DNA of 64,000 nucleotides from Robiginitalea aurantiaca (lineage in GTDB: Bacteria; Bacteroidota; Bacteroidia; Flavobacteriales; Flavobacteriaceae). Made by a program: the position numbers and the translations under genes. The notes under the pieces were generated by a model that saw only the letters and a list, made by a program, of their open reading frames with translations, had not been told where the DNA came from and did not search any database. The DNA is taken from assembly GCF_030380815.1 (NCBI RefSeq), contig NZ_JAUDUY010000001.1, positions 124,001-188,000 of the forward strand, given 5' to 3'. Shown here piece by piece: positions 25,611 through 36,500 of this stretch (the first letter of the stretch is position 1; each line of letters opens with the position of its first letter).

Positions 25611-27614
25611 CTATTTGTAGCTTCTCGTCTTGAGTTCTACGTTTTCAAATACAAGTTCTTCCTTGTGCAATACGGCATCTTTAGGTTCCCCCTTGTATTC
25701 CCAGGCTGAGACGTATTTGAAATTCTTGTCGTCCCGTAGCGCTTCCCCTTCAGGTGTCTGGTATTCCTCCCTGAAATGACCCCCGCAGGATTCGTTGCGC
25801 TGCAGTGCATCTTTTGCAAATAACTCACCGAGTTCGAGAAAATCAGCTACCCGTCCCGCTTTTTCAAGTTCCGGATTCATCTCATTGAGGCCTCCAGGGA
25901 TCTTCACGTTTTCGTAGAAGTCTTTCCGAAGCGCAGCGATTTCTTCAATAGCTTCTTTGAGCTCTTTTGCATTTCGGGACATACCACACTTATTCCACAT
26001 TATCTTCCCCAGTTTTTTGTGGTAGTAATCCACCGGGTGCTTTCCTTTAGCGTTTAGAAGACGCTGAAGGTGTTCCCTGATCTCAGTCTCCGCCTGCTCA
26101 AAAGCTTCGTGATCCGTGGAAATAGGACCGGTCCGGATATCGTCCGAGAGGTAGTCCCCAATGGTATAGGGAAGCACGAAATAGCCATCGGCCAGACCTT
26201 GCATCAGTGCAGAGGCACCAAGCCGGTTGGCCCCGTGATCGCTAAAATTCGCTTCTCCAGCACAATACAAGCCTGGGATGGTGGTTTGGAGGTTGTAATC
26301 TACCCAAACCCCACCCATGGTGTAGTGAACCGCAGGGTAGATCATCATGGGAGTTTTGTACGGATTCTGGTCTACAATCTTTTCGTACATCTGGAAGAGG
26401 TTTCCGTATTTTGCCGCAATTACCTCCTCGCCCAATTTTGTAATGGTCTCGGAATCCGGATTCTTAATCCCGGATGTCAATGCTTTTTCCGAACCGTATC
26501 TCTGGATAGCAGCGGCGAAATCCAGATAGACCGCCTCTCCTGTTTTATTGACCCCAAAGCCGGCATCACATCGCTCTTTGGCTGCCCGGGACGCTACGTC
26601 CCTTGGGACAAGGTTCCCAAAGGCTGGATATCTTCTTTCAAGGAAGTAATCCCGGTCTTCTTCTGCAATTTTTGTCGGCTTGAGTTTCCCCTCCCGTATT
26701 GCCTGGGCATCCTCTGCCTTGGCAGGCACCCAGATACGCCCGTCATTCCGAAGGGATTCAGACATCAGCGTGAGTTTGGACTGATGGTCTCCTGAAACGG
26801 GAATGCAGGTGGGGTGGATTTGTGTAAAACACGGATTTGCAAAAAAGGCCCCCCTCTTATGTACCCGCCATGCGGCGGTCACATTGCTTCCCATGGCATT
26901 GGTGGAGAGATAGAACACGTTGCCATATCCCCCGGATGCAATCACAACTGCGTGGGCCGAGTGTCTTTCGATTTCACCGCTGACCAAATCCCGTGCGATA
27001 ATCCCCCTTGCCTTTCCGTCCACAAGGACTACATCCAGCATTTCATGCCGGGTATAGGATTTGATTTTGCCCCGGTTGATTTGTCGGTTCATGGCCGCAT
27101 AAGCCCCGAGGAGGAGTTGTTGCCCGGTCTGACCTTTGGCGTAAAAGGTGCGTGAAACCAGAACACCCCCAAAAGAGCGGTTGTCCAGCAAGCCCCCGTA
27201 TTCCCTGGCAAAGGGAACGCCCTGAGCCACACACTGATCGATGATGTTTACCGATTCTTCCGCAAGGCGGTATACATTGGCCTCACGTGAGCGGTAATCC
27301 CCACCTTTGATGGTATCATAAAAAAGGCGGTATGGACTATCACCATCCCCCTGATAGTTCTTAGCGGCGTTAATTCCACCCTGGGCAGCAATACTGTGCG
27401 CCCGTCGTGGTGAGTCCTGATAACAGAATGTTTTGACGTTATATCCCAACTCCGCCATGGTTGCAGCGGCTGAAGCTCCTGCAAGACCCGTTCCCACAAT
27501 GATCACATCGATGTTCCGCTTATTTGCCGGGTTCACCAGGTTGATGTCGTTCTTGTGTTTTGTCCATTTTTCAGCCAGGGGCCCGGAAGGGACCTTTGAA
27601 TCAAGTATTCCCAT
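25611..27614 (-). CDS. sdhA: Succinate dehydrogenase/fumarate reductase flavoprotein subunit
   Basis: Oxidises succinate to fumarate in the TCA cycle on the cytoplasmic side of the inner membrane. The 667-residue chain has the FAD dinucleotide fold [19 protein letters not shown] (glycines 41, 43, 46) and the covalent FAD histidine in [15 protein letters not shown] (His73). [15 protein letters not shown] is a substrate-site segment, and [15 protein letters not shown] is the conserved C-terminal FAD contact. Length suits the long Bacteroidota form. The start is 2 bp after sdhC. Confidence 0.98.
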   Translation of the reverse strand: MGILDSKVPSGPLAEKWTKHKNDINLVNPANKRNIDVIIVGTGLAGASAAATMAELGYNVKTFCYQDSPRRAHSIAAQGGINAAKNYQGDGDSPYRLFYDTIKGGDYRSREANVYRLAEESVNIIDQCVAQGVPFAREYGGLLDNRSFGGVLVSRTFYAKGQTGQQLLLGAYAAMNRQINRGKIKSYTRHEMLDVVLVDGKARGIIARDLVSGEIERHSAHAVVIASGGYGNVFYLSTNAMGSNVTAAWRVHKRGAFFANPCFTQIHPTCIPVSGDHQSKLTLMSESLRNDGRIWVPAKAEDAQAIREGKLKPTKIAEEDRDYFLERRYPAFGNLVPRDVASRAAKERCDAGFGVNKTGEAVYLDFAAAIQRYGSEKALTSGIKNPDSETITKLGEEVIAAKYGNLFQMYEKIVDQNPYKTPMMIYPAVHYTMGGVWVDYNLQTTIPGLYCAGEANFSDHGANRLGASALMQGLADGYFVLPYTIGDYLSDDIRTGPISTDHEAFEQAETEIREHLQRLLNAKGKHPVDYYHKKLGKIMWNKCGMSRNAKELKEAIEEIAALRKDFYENVKIPGGLNEMNPELEKAGRVADFLELGELFAKDALQRNESCGGHFREEYQTPEGEALRDDKNFKYVSAWEYKGEPKDAVLHKEELVFENVELKTRSYK

Positions 27615-27616
27615 AA

Positions 27617-28285
27617 TTAATGCGTTATCGGGTTAAGATGATGATACAGCGCGATAAAGATGAATATCAGCGGTACTACAATTGCATACAGGCGGGTAAA
27701 ACTTCGTATGCCAGAACTGTATTTGTTGTTGATTCCCATGCTTTGAAAGGATGATGCAAACCCATGCCACAAGTGGAGGGAAAGCAAAACAAAGGAAATC
27801 ACATAGATTACAGTTCTCCAGATGGGCGCGAATTTTTCAACGGTTTCGGCGTAGTATCGCGTTGGGTCCTCCGGATTGGCCTGAACAAATTTATAGTTCA
27901 TTTCATGCAGCCAGAAATCGTAAAAATGAAGCCCCAGAAAAGCGAGGACGACAAGTCCGGTGATAATCATGTTCCGGGAAACCCAGGGTGCACTGGCCCC
28001 ACCGGCGAATTTTACGTATCGAACTGCACGGGCCTTCCTGTTCTGAATCTCGAGAACAATACCCATTACAAAGTGAACGATTACGCCTGCAATTAAAATG
28101 GGTTGCATCAGGAACTGCACCACGGGATTGTAGCCCATAAAATGCGACATGGTGTTAAAGGTGTCCGGGCTGATTACCGAAGTGAGGTTGATGGTAACGT
28201 GCAAAATCAGAAACAGCACGAGAAATAGCCCTGAAAGCGCCATAACTACTTTTCTGGCTACCGAAGTTTTAGCGAGTCCGCTCAT
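27617..28285 (-). CDS. sdhC: Succinate dehydrogenase cytochrome b subunit
   Basis: A 222-residue membrane anchor with five hydrophobic helices, the single-subunit di-heme type that reacts with menaquinone. Candidate heme-ligand histidines lie in [37 protein letters not shown] and [12 protein letters not shown]. There is no sdhD, as expected for this type. It is the first gene of the operon, with a well-formed promoter 24 bp upstream. Confidence 0.95.
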   Translation of the reverse strand: MSGLAKTSVARKVVMALSGLFLVLFLILHVTINLTSVISPDTFNTMSHFMGYNPVVQFLMQPILIAGVIVHFVMGIVLEIQNRKARAVRYVKFAGGASAPWVSRNMIITGLVVLAFLGLHFYDFWLHEMNYKFVQANPEDPTRYYAETVEKFAPIWRTVIYVISFVLLSLHLWHGFASSFQSMGINNKYSSGIRSFTRLYAIVVPLIFIFIALYHHLNPITH

Positions 28286-28309
28286 GAATAGTTGGTTTTA
28301 CAGCAGTTA

Positions 28310-28341
28310 CAAAAATACTTCACAGGCTTTGTAATAACAAA
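28310..28341 (-). promoter_or_regulatory. Promoter of sdhCAB
   Basis: Minus strand: TTTG (28341-28338), 20-nt spacer, TATTTTTG (28317-28310). Both boxes are exact Bacteroidota consensus. The -7 box ends 24 nt before the sdhC ATG. Confidence 0.75.
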
Positions 28342-28389
28342 CTTTGCCCACCTTTCTCCCTGGATTAAAAAGGTTCTAAATAAGGGGGC

Positions 28390-28803
28390 TCACCGGACCG
28401 GGTTTTTTGTATTCGCCCCGCCAATATCCGTGAGTTGAATTCCCAAAGCCCTGGTAGATAATTGAACTTCTATAAAACTCAGAACCAGTGATATGATCAA
28501 GCAAAACAAACTGAGGCCGAAAAACAGATTCGCCCAAAAACCCCACTGCAGGTAAATAAGGAGCATACAGAGTGCGCTGAATAAAAAACTCAGGATGGCG
28601 GCGGCTTGCATTTGCTTTATGATTTCCAGGCGTCTCTGGAGTTGCCTGACCTGTTTCCCAAGGTTGTCGGAGGCGTTTGCGCGGTATTGACGGTAAAGTT
28701 CGCGTATCAGGGCCGCAATCGCGAGATACCTTGCGTTATACGCCAGCATACTGAGCGATATGGCAGGAAATAGCAGGGCGGGAATACTTAAGGTAAGCTC
28801 CAT
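28390..28803 (-). CDS. DUF2721 family membrane protein
   Basis: A 137-residue inner-membrane protein with three hydrophobic stretches: SIPALLFPAISLSMLAYNAR near the N-terminus, and two helices after about residue 68 (ILSFLFSALCMLLIYLQWGF and LSLFCLIISLVLSFIEVQLS). Between them is a basic helical segment (QLQRRLEIIKQMQAAA). The pattern and length match DUF2721, whose function is unknown. It is probably monocistronic, 104 bp from sdhC on the same strand and 37 bp from the BNR-repeat gene downstream, which may be co-transcribed. Confidence 0.85.
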   Translation of the reverse strand: MELTLSIPALLFPAISLSMLAYNARYLAIAALIRELYRQYRANASDNLGKQVRQLQRRLEIIKQMQAAAILSFLFSALCMLLIYLQWGFWANLFFGLSLFCLIISLVLSFIEVQLSTRALGIQLTDIGGANTKNPVR

Positions 28804-28840
28804 TGTTAAAGGATTAATGTGAATTCAGGAAGGCAGGACC

Positions 28841-31696
28841 CTATTCAATTGTAAAGGCTTCGGACACCTCCTTTTGCTGATTTGTAAGAATGACTTTATA
28901 AGCGCCTTTGGGCAAATAGGTTTTACCATCTCCGGCCTCTATAAGCTTTGCCTTGTACTTGGAAAGATAGTTCTTCTTTCCTTTCTCCGAGAAGGCGACA
29001 TCGTAGGAAATGACATTGATTCCGGGATCGGCCATAAGCTCCGTTTCGCTCAGCACAATCCCATCTGCAGTCTGTATGCTCGCGGCTGTTTTTCCGCCTT
29101 TCTGACTGTAGAATACAATGTCAAGACCTGGGCTGCTGGGGGGTCTCCAGCTGGAATAGGAATTCCCCCATCTACCGGAATGCTTGAGTTTCGGAAGTTC
29201 AAAAACGATCAATGCATCGCTGAGGTCATCTGTTTTGAGTGTTTGCAGGGGGGCGATACTGGCCTTATAGATACTGCGCCCATGGGTGCCTACCAACAGA
29301 TCTTTTGATTCAGGTTGGATGACCAGATCGTGAACGGCCACATGGGGCATTCCATTTTGCATGGCGTTCCATATTTGCCCCCTGTTCATGGAGACATAAA
29401 GCCCGTTGTCTGTTCCGACAAACAACAGGTTTTCATTTACTGGATCCTCGACTATCGCGTTGACCGGGGAAGCGGGAATACCCGAGGCGATCGACTTCCA
29501 GGACTTCCCGTAATCCTCACTTACAAAAAGATAGGGGGTAAAATCGTCCCATCTGTAGCCATTCAGTGCGGCGTATACGCGTCCTTCTGAATGCGCTGAG
29601 GCCGCTACACGGCTCACCCAGAGTTTCTGTGGCAATTTATCGGAAATACGGTTCCAGGTGATTCCCCCGTCAGGACTTACCTGAAGGAAACCATCATCAC
29701 TTCCGGTATACAAGAGCCCAAAGCGCAATGGGGATTCCGAGATAGTTGTAAGGGTTCCATAGGATACATTCCCCCGTGTTCCTCCAGCGGACAAATCCCC
29801 TGAAATTGTCTGCCAGTCCGAGCCCTGATTCATGGATCTGTGGAGTTTGTTGCTGCCCAGATACAGAATGTCCTGGTTATGCGGGGATAATAGAATCGGA
29901 GTCTGCCAGTTAAAGCGATAGGGCGATTCTCCAAGTGTATGTTTTGGTTGTATCCTGGTTCGGGATCCGGAGGAAAGGTCGAGACGAAAGTAATTCCCGA
30001 ACTGGAAACCGGTATAGACAATATCCGGATTTCTGGAATCGATCTGGATTTGCATGCCATCACCCCCCATGATCGACTCCCAGGGATACTTGCCGGACTG
30101 ATGCCAGCGCATGGATTCCTCAGCGTTATGCGGGCCTTTCCACACGCCATTGTCCTGAAGTCCGCCATAAACGTTATAAGGTTTTTGATGGTCTATATTT
30201 ATAGCGTAGAACTGCCCAACGGTCGGGGTGTTGTTTTTTATCCAGTTTCCGCCGAAGTCATAGGAGATGTTTACACCCCCATCATTTCCGTTTACCAGGT
30301 GCCCTTTGAGGTCCGGGTTTACCCAAAGCGCGTGGTGGTCGGCATGAACGTTAGCCCCGTTAATAGAGGTAAAAGACGCCCCGCCATTATCTGAGCGCAG
30401 AATCGGGACGCCAACAATATAAATCTGGTCCGGGTCATATGGGGCGACGCGAATCTGGCCGAAAAAATAGCCATAGCTGTAATAGAGGTCCTCAATAAAA
30501 CCTTTATGCGTTTTGTTCCAGGCCCGGCCTCCATCTGTACTTTTATATACCTCGGCCCCGATCACCGGAGTATCAAAAAGGACGGAATTGGCATCTTCAA
30601 AATAGCTGATCAGGTCGTCCGGGCGAATGCTGCCATTGCGGACCATTTCTTTGACGGTATCTGCCCGGTATTCTTCCGGGAAACCATTTGACTTCAAAAA
30701 TGCATTCAATCTGGCATTGTCCAGCGCTGTGAAATCCGCAACAGAAATGTTTCTCAGATCTTCTTTCTGGAGTTCGGAAGGGTTCTTTTTATCGGAGGTA
30801 TCCGGACGCCTGTATTGATTGTCCAGGATCGCATAAACGGTATTGGAATCAAACGCTGCCAGGCCAATTCTTCCGACGCCCTCTCCAGTAGGGAATCCCG
30901 CCCCGGACTGCGTCATCAGGGCCCAGGTATCTCCTCCATCGGAACTTTTGTATATCCCGGAGCCCGGCCCACTGCCCTTGAAATTCCATGCTTTCCGATC
31001 GCGTTCCCAGGAAGCGGCAAACAGAACTTCAGGGTTATCCGGTGCGGCCACCAGGTCGATCATGCCCGTGTACTCATTGATATATAAGGTTCTGCTCCAT
31101 GTTTTCCCTCCATCGGTGGTCTTGAAAATCCCCCTTTCCTCATTCGGGGAATACAAGTGTCCAAGCACCGCCACCACGACATGATCCGGATTCCGCGGAT
31201 CAATCACAATACGTCCGATATGATGGGAATCCGGAAGTCCGGCATAAGACCAGGTTTTACCCTTGTCCGAAGACCTGAACATTCCCATGCCCGCATACGA
31301 TGAGCGGGAGGCATTGTTTTCACCTGTGCCAGCATAAATAGTACCACTGGGCCAATGCACGGCAATGTCACCCAGGTTTTGGGTTGGAGTCTTATCGAGG
31401 ACAGGCACAAAAGAGGTTCCATTATTCTCCGTATACCAAAGCCCCCCTGAGGCATAGGCTACAAAAAATTCCGTGGGCTTCTCAGGATTTACATCCAGGT
31501 CAACGACCCTTCCACTCATTATGGAAGGTCCAATATTTTCAAGCCTCAGGTTCTTAACCAGGGATGTGCTTTTCATTTTTTCCTGCAATTCCAGTGCTTC
31601 CTGAATTTGTGAAGGAGTTGTTGCGGGAGTCTGTGCTGTCAGCGGTAAAAAGGCACATATTCCGACAAAGGAAAGGAAGGCTTTAGGTAGTTTCAT
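28841..31696 (-). CDS. Exported BNR/sortilin-like repeat protein (paralog 1)
   Basis: A 951-residue secreted protein: signal peptide to FLPLTAQ, then repeated beta-propeller blades with the Asp-box-like pattern. Examples are SSDKGKTWSYAGL, TTDGGKTWSRTLY, SSDGGDTWALM, SPDGGITWNRI and SEDYGKSWKSI. Between blades are date-like segments such as VDPRNPDHVVVAVLGHLYSP. The family is annotated as VPS10/sortilin-like or glycosyl hydrolase BNR, but no catalytic residue set can be assigned, so binding or scaffolding is as likely as enzymatic action. The C-terminus (QQKEVSEAFTIE) shows no recognised type IX secretion domain. A larger paralog lies 1.9 kb away. Confidence 0.85.
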   Translation of the reverse strand: MKLPKAFLSFVGICAFLPLTAQTPATTPSQIQEALELQEKMKSTSLVKNLRLENIGPSIMSGRVVDLDVNPEKPTEFFVAYASGGLWYTENNGTSFVPVLDKTPTQNLGDIAVHWPSGTIYAGTGENNASRSSYAGMGMFRSSDKGKTWSYAGLPDSHHIGRIVIDPRNPDHVVVAVLGHLYSPNEERGIFKTTDGGKTWSRTLYINEYTGMIDLVAAPDNPEVLFAASWERDRKAWNFKGSGPGSGIYKSSDGGDTWALMTQSGAGFPTGEGVGRIGLAAFDSNTVYAILDNQYRRPDTSDKKNPSELQKEDLRNISVADFTALDNARLNAFLKSNGFPEEYRADTVKEMVRNGSIRPDDLISYFEDANSVLFDTPVIGAEVYKSTDGGRAWNKTHKGFIEDLYYSYGYFFGQIRVAPYDPDQIYIVGVPILRSDNGGASFTSINGANVHADHHALWVNPDLKGHLVNGNDGGVNISYDFGGNWIKNNTPTVGQFYAINIDHQKPYNVYGGLQDNGVWKGPHNAEESMRWHQSGKYPWESIMGGDGMQIQIDSRNPDIVYTGFQFGNYFRLDLSSGSRTRIQPKHTLGESPYRFNWQTPILLSPHNQDILYLGSNKLHRSMNQGSDWQTISGDLSAGGTRGNVSYGTLTTISESPLRFGLLYTGSDDGFLQVSPDGGITWNRISDKLPQKLWVSRVAASAHSEGRVYAALNGYRWDDFTPYLFVSEDYGKSWKSIASGIPASPVNAIVEDPVNENLLFVGTDNGLYVSMNRGQIWNAMQNGMPHVAVHDLVIQPESKDLLVGTHGRSIYKASIAPLQTLKTDDLSDALIVFELPKLKHSGRWGNSYSSWRPPSSPGLDIVFYSQKGGKTAASIQTADGIVLSETELMADPGINVISYDVAFSEKGKKNYLSKYKAKLIEAGDGKTYLPKGAYKVILTNQQKEVSEAFTIE

Positions 31697-31800
31697 AGTG
31701 GTTATGCTTGTAATTCAATGACTTGTAAATCCAAACCTCTTCTGCTGTGGCTTGATTTTTTTTGTAATTTAGGAAGGATTAACCAACAAAACTAACGATT

Positions 31801-32079
31801 ATGGAAGACTCCTTACCCTTGATTATTCAATTGATTTCAGGTGCAGTTGGCGGGAATGTGGCAGGAAAGCTGTTTAAAAATTTGTCTCTTGGAACTGTCG
31901 GGAATTCGATTGCCGGGATCCTAGGAGGGGGAATCGGCGGCTGGGTCCTCGGCTTTTTGGGGATGGACGGCGGAGCAAGCGGAATCTCCGGAATTCTTGG
32001 AAGCATAGGTGGTGGTGCTATCGGGGGAGCTGTGATTATGGCAATTTTCGGAGCGCTGAAGAAAGCTTTCGTTAAATAG
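31801..32079 (+). CDS. Small glycine-rich membrane protein
   Basis: A 92-residue protein of mainly Gly, Ile, Leu and Ala with GxxxG-type packing (GGNVAGKLF, AGILGGGIGGWVLGFLGM, SIGGGAIGGAVIMAIFGALK) and a basic end. Two or three short hydrophobic helices are likely. It resembles small glycine-zipper proteins of unknown role found in many bacteria. A clear terminator follows, and it is transcribed alone, divergent from the BNR paralog 1 gene. Function not assigned. Confidence 0.8.
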   Translation: MEDSLPLIIQLISGAVGGNVAGKLFKNLSLGTVGNSIAGILGGGIGGWVLGFLGMDGGASGISGILGSIGGGAIGGAVIMAIFGALKKAFVK

Positions 32080-32105
32080 GATGCACTGCCCAGGCAGTAA
32101 GATTT

Positions 32106-32132
32106 AAAGGGGCCTAATTGGGCCTCTTTTTT
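32106..32132 (+). terminator. Intrinsic terminator after the glycine-rich gene
   Basis: AGGGGCC and GGGCCTCT pair with one G-U across a 5-nt loop, followed by six T. The T run also overlaps the -33 box of the next promoter. Confidence 0.75.
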
Positions 32133-32157
32133 GTTCAGTGCCGGATATGTACCTTTG
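32130..32157 (+). promoter_or_regulatory. Promoter of the Xaa-Pro aminopeptidase gene
   Basis: TTTG (32130-32133), 16-nt spacer, TACCTTTG (32150-32157), the latter an exact TAnnTTTG. The -7 box ends 19 nt before the ATG. The spacer is at the short end of the usual range. Confidence 0.65.
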
Positions 32158-32176
32158 ACCTAAAGGGTTTTGATAT

Positions 32177-33469
32177 ATGAAATACCATCCAATAGATTCC
32201 AGTTTGTTTGTGCGTAACCGGCAGAAGTTCATGAAGGCCATGCGCCCGAAAAGCCTGTCTGTTTTTAATTCGAATGACGTTTATCCCGTTAGTGCAGACA
32301 GCACCATGCCGTTTGAACAGCATCGGGATATTTTCTATCTCAGTGGTGTCGATCAGGAAGAGAGTATACTTCTCCTTTTCCCGGACTCCCTGGACCCGGC
32401 TCGAAGGGAAGTGCTTTTTCTTCGGGAAACCAATGAGCACATTGCCGTATGGGAAGGCGAGAAGCTTACAAAACAAAGGGCCTTCGAAGTTTCCGGCATT
32501 CGGACCGTATATTGGCTGAAGGACTTTGACAAGGTGTTTTTTGATTTGATGACCGAGGCCGAAACGATATACTTCAACACCAATGAGCACTATCGTCAGG
32601 CTGTCGAAACCGAGACTCGGGAAGACCGGTTTATCAAGGCCTGTAAAACGAAGTTCCCTGCCCATAAGGTAGCCAAAAGCAATCCTATCCTTCAGAAAAT
32701 CAGAGGGGTAAAGGAATCAACCGAAATCGAGTTGATGAAAATAGCCTGCGGGATTACGGAAAAGGGATTTCGAAGAGTGCTGAGCTTTGTCAAACCCGGC
32801 GTATGGGAGTATGAGATTGAAGCGGAGTACCTGCACGAATTTATACGAAACCGCTCCAAGGGATTCGCGTACACGCCCATAATCGCTTCCGGTAATAACG
32901 CCAACGTCCTGCACTATATTGAAAACAATAAACAGTGCCAGGATGGAGATCTGATCCTGATGGATGTGGGGGCGGAATATGCAAACTATTCCAGCGACAT
33001 GACGCGAACCATCCCGGTAAATGGACGATTTACAAAACGTCAGCGGGAAGTATATCAGGCCGTCCTACAGGTTAAGAAGGAGGCTACAAAGATGCTGATA
33101 CCAGGCACCATCTGGGCAGCGTATCACAAAGAAGTGGGTAAAATTATGACTTCTGAGTTGCTTGGTCTCGGGCTTCTCGACAAAGCGGATGTACAAAATG
33201 AAAATCCGGAATGGCCGGCATACAAAAAGTATTTTATGCACGGGACCAGTCATCACATCGGTCTGGACACACATGATTACGGGGAATTAAAAACCCCGAT
33301 GAAACCGGACATGGTCTTTACGGTTGAGCCGGGTATCTATATCCCCGAAGAAGGGTTTGGAGTCCGACTGGAAGATGATGTTGTCATACAGGAATCCGGG
33401 GCTCCGGTAAACCTTATGTCTGAAATCCCGATTGAGGCGGATGAAATCGAAAGCCTGATGAATGCCTGA
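32177..33469 (+). CDS. pepP: Xaa-Pro aminopeptidase (M24B)
   Basis: Removes N-terminal residues preceding proline from peptides, using two metal ions. The 430-residue protein has an N-terminal creatinase-like domain (about 1-175) and a pita-bread catalytic domain. The five metal ligands are visible: Asp263 (LMDVGAEY), Asp274 (SSDMTRTIPV), His359 (HGTSHHIGLDTHD), Glu384 (TVEPGIYIP) and Glu399 (VRLEDD). No signal peptide, so it is cytoplasmic. Monocistronic, with its own promoter and a terminator shared with the convergent BNR paralog 2. Confidence 0.95.
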   Translation: MKYHPIDSSLFVRNRQKFMKAMRPKSLSVFNSNDVYPVSADSTMPFEQHRDIFYLSGVDQEESILLLFPDSLDPARREVLFLRETNEHIAVWEGEKLTKQRAFEVSGIRTVYWLKDFDKVFFDLMTEAETIYFNTNEHYRQAVETETREDRFIKACKTKFPAHKVAKSNPILQKIRGVKESTEIELMKIACGITEKGFRRVLSFVKPGVWEYEIEAEYLHEFIRNRSKGFAYTPIIASGNNANVLHYIENNKQCQDGDLILMDVGAEYANYSSDMTRTIPVNGRFTKRQREVYQAVLQVKKEATKMLIPGTIWAAYHKEVGKIMTSELLGLGLLDKADVQNENPEWPAYKKYFMHGTSHHIGLDTHDYGELKTPMKPDMVFTVEPGIYIPEEGFGVRLEDDVVIQESGAPVNLMSEIPIEADEIESLMNA

Positions 33470-33521
33470 GGACATGAAAGCGCAGATCTGCATCGGAAAG
33501 ATTTCGGCCCTCTGGTCAAAC

Positions 33522-33552
33522 AAAAAAAGCCCGGCTATTTAGGCCGGGCTTT
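33522..33552. terminator. Bidirectional terminator between pepP and BNR paralog 2
   Basis: AAAGCCCGGC (33526-33535) pairs perfectly with GCCGGGCTTT (33543-33552) across a 7-nt loop. The minus-strand product ends in a run of seven T; the plus-strand product has only TTTG. It serves mainly the minus-strand BNR gene. Confidence 0.85.
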
Positions 33553-33572
33553 GTATTGAAACACCGAAAAAT

Positions 33573-36500
33573 CTATTCCTCAATAAACAGATAATTCAGC
33601 TCAAGGTCATTGAACGCTTTATTGAAAGATGAAATCTCCTCATCTACCATACGATCAAAGGCGTTGAGTTGTTTGTTGATTTCCGCACTGAGCTCAGTCT
33701 TTACAGCAATGTCCTGAGCAGTTGGCGGGAAGTCATCCAGACTTACCAGGCTGTTCAAGTGCGCCAGTTTATTGGTGAGTCGTATTGGGAAGTTCAGTGG
33801 ATCCTGTCCACTCCGGTTTTGAGTCTGGTATAGGGCCTTCTCGATCTCCCCAAATCCTTCCTGCATTTTTTCCGCCCGCTCAACCAGGTCCGCTGTGGCA
33901 TCATTCCCCTTATACTGCTTGATAAATGCATCGAGCTGGGCGTTGACATTGCGAATTTTCTTAATGGATTGATGCGCCCTGTCGACCGTGCCGTTGACTT
34001 CGGTGATAAATTCGTACTGCTGCTGCATATCCGCCACACTAACTTCCGCCCTGGGATCCGGGATTATTTTGAACTCCTGCGTAAGGGTCTCCCCTGAGGT
34101 GTTTAAATGGACTTTGTAAGACCCGGGAACCGCTTTAGCCCCGCTGAGGTTTGCCCACCATAAAATCATACCGTCCAACCTTTCGGCCCCTTTACCCCGG
34201 GTATCCCAAACATGGGTATTGCCGCCCTTTTCAACCTTTAGCTTTTTATCCTTTTCCTTGGAATAGGTGCTGTAGTTCGCCAGGGTATCGCCAGCCATGG
34301 TGGTATACGTGATTGAAACGCTGTCCTTTTCAGAAAAATCCTTCATAAAGAAATGGGTCACCACACCATTGGGTGGGTTCTGGCCAGAAGTCAGGGATGG
34401 GGTACGGGCCGCACCTCCTTTAGTCCGGTACGAATCCTTGGGTTTATACAGGATGGCTGAGGCATTTTTACTGGCCTCTTCCAGTTGATGAAGCACGGTG
34501 AGATCATCCAGAATCCAGAGGCTCCGCCCCTGTGTAGCGACGATCAGATTGTCATCTTTAATTGTGAGGTCTGTTATTGGAACAATGGGCAAATTGAGTT
34601 GAAAGGGGTTCCAGGAGGCTCCATCGTCAAAAGAGATGTACATTCCGGTTTCCGTCCCCGCATATAACAAGCCTTTGCGTTTGGGATCTTCCCGAACTAC
34701 GCGGGTAAAATGCTCCTCGTCTATGCCATCGGTAATTTGCGTCCAGGTTTTCCCATAATCTGTAGTTTTATAGAGATAGGGCTTAAAATCTCCAAGTTTA
34801 TAGCGCGTGGCTGCTACATAACAAGTGCCTTCATCAAAGGCCGAAGGTTCAATGCTGTTTATCATGTTCCATTCAGGCATTCCTGAAGGCGTAACATTTT
34901 CCCAATTCTGACCTCCGTCCCGGGTCAAATGAATCAAGCCGTCATCGCTGCCAACCCACATCAGTCCTTCCTTAAGCGGGCTTTCATTAGCGGCAAATAT
35001 GGTACAGTAGTATTCCACACCTGTATTATCCTGGGTAATCGGGCCTCCGCTTGATACCAATTTATCCGGATCGTTTCGCGTGAGGTCGGGGGACAACAAT
35101 TCCCAACTCTGACCTTCATTGGTGCTCATGTGTACATGGTTTGAAAAGGTGTAGAGCTTTTTAGGGTTATGCCGGCTGAAAATGATCGGAAAATTCCATT
35201 GGAAACGATACTTCATCCCTTCTGCTCCATACCCCATAGGGTTATCAGGCCATACATTGATGGCACGTACGGTCCCGGTTTCGTGATTTACCCGCGTAAG
35301 AAAACCCCCATAACTGCCTCCATATACAATGTCGTTATTTTCAGGATCCACTGCAATATGGGCGCTTTCGCCTCCGGCTGTTTCTTCCCAATCCTCATCA
35401 CTGATACTCCTGCCATCGGACCTGTGGCGGATACGGATTGTAGAATTGTCCTGCTGGGCAACATAAATCCGATAAGGATGGGCATTGTCCGTAGTTACCC
35501 TGTAGAATTGAGCAGTTGGCTGATTGTAATAGGTGCTCCAGGTAGTTCCCCCGTCGTAGGACACCTGGGCCCCGCCATCGTCTCCAATGATCATCCGGTT
35601 CGGATCTTCCGGGGCGATCCATAAATCATGATGGTCCCCGTGGGGCGCATTGAAGGTATTGAAAGTCTTCCCTCCGTCGGTAGATTTGTGGTATCGTACA
35701 TTGAGTACGTAAACAACATCCTCATCGTGAGTGTCCGCATAAATTCGGGTATAGTACCACGCCCGTTGACGAAGTTTCCGCTCGCTATTGACCTGTGACC
35801 AGGTTTTCCCACCGTCTTCCGACCTGTATAGGCCGCCTTTGTCCTTGTTTTCAACAATAGCCCAAACCCGCTGAGAATTCACAGGGGATACCGTTACCCC
35901 AATGATTCCAAGAGTCCCTTCAGGAAATCCATCGTTGGTGGAGATTTCTTTCCAGGTTTCGCCGCTGTCGGTTGATTTCCATAGCGCGGAACCCTCCCCT
36001 CCGCTACTCAGGCTATAAGGGGTACGCTGCACCCTCCAGGTACTCGCATACAGGATACGGGGATTCGTAGGGTCGAGGGTGAGGTCGACAGCCCCTGCCT
36101 GGTCGTTTACATACAGGACCTTTCGCCAGCTTTTTCCACCATCCGTACTTTTATAAATACCCCGGTCTTCAGTAGGTTTATAAATGTTTCCGAGTACGGC
36201 CGCATATACGATATCGTGATTGTCCGGGTGAACCTTCAATCTCGGGATATGGCGGGTTTTCTCTAGTCCGGCCTGTTCCCATGTTTTACCCGCATCCACA
36301 CTTTTCCAAACGCCATAGCCGGAGGAGACGTTACCCCGAACGGTCTTTTCACCCCCGCCTACATAGAGGACATTGGGGTCGCTCTGAGCAACTTCAAGCG
36401 CTCCGATACTCCCTCCGAAATACCCGTCTGAGATATTCTCCCAAGCCCGGCCGCCATCAATCGTGCGCCATACACCGCCGCCTGCGCCCCCAAAGTAAAA

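Noticed and set aside
26070-26795. Long open frame (241 codons) on the plus strand inside sdhA
   Set aside because: Antisense shadow of a highly conserved gene; translation shows no domain, and it has no promoter or start context. The same applies to antisense frames in the aminotransferase (24313-24987) and hemA (49878-50603) genes.
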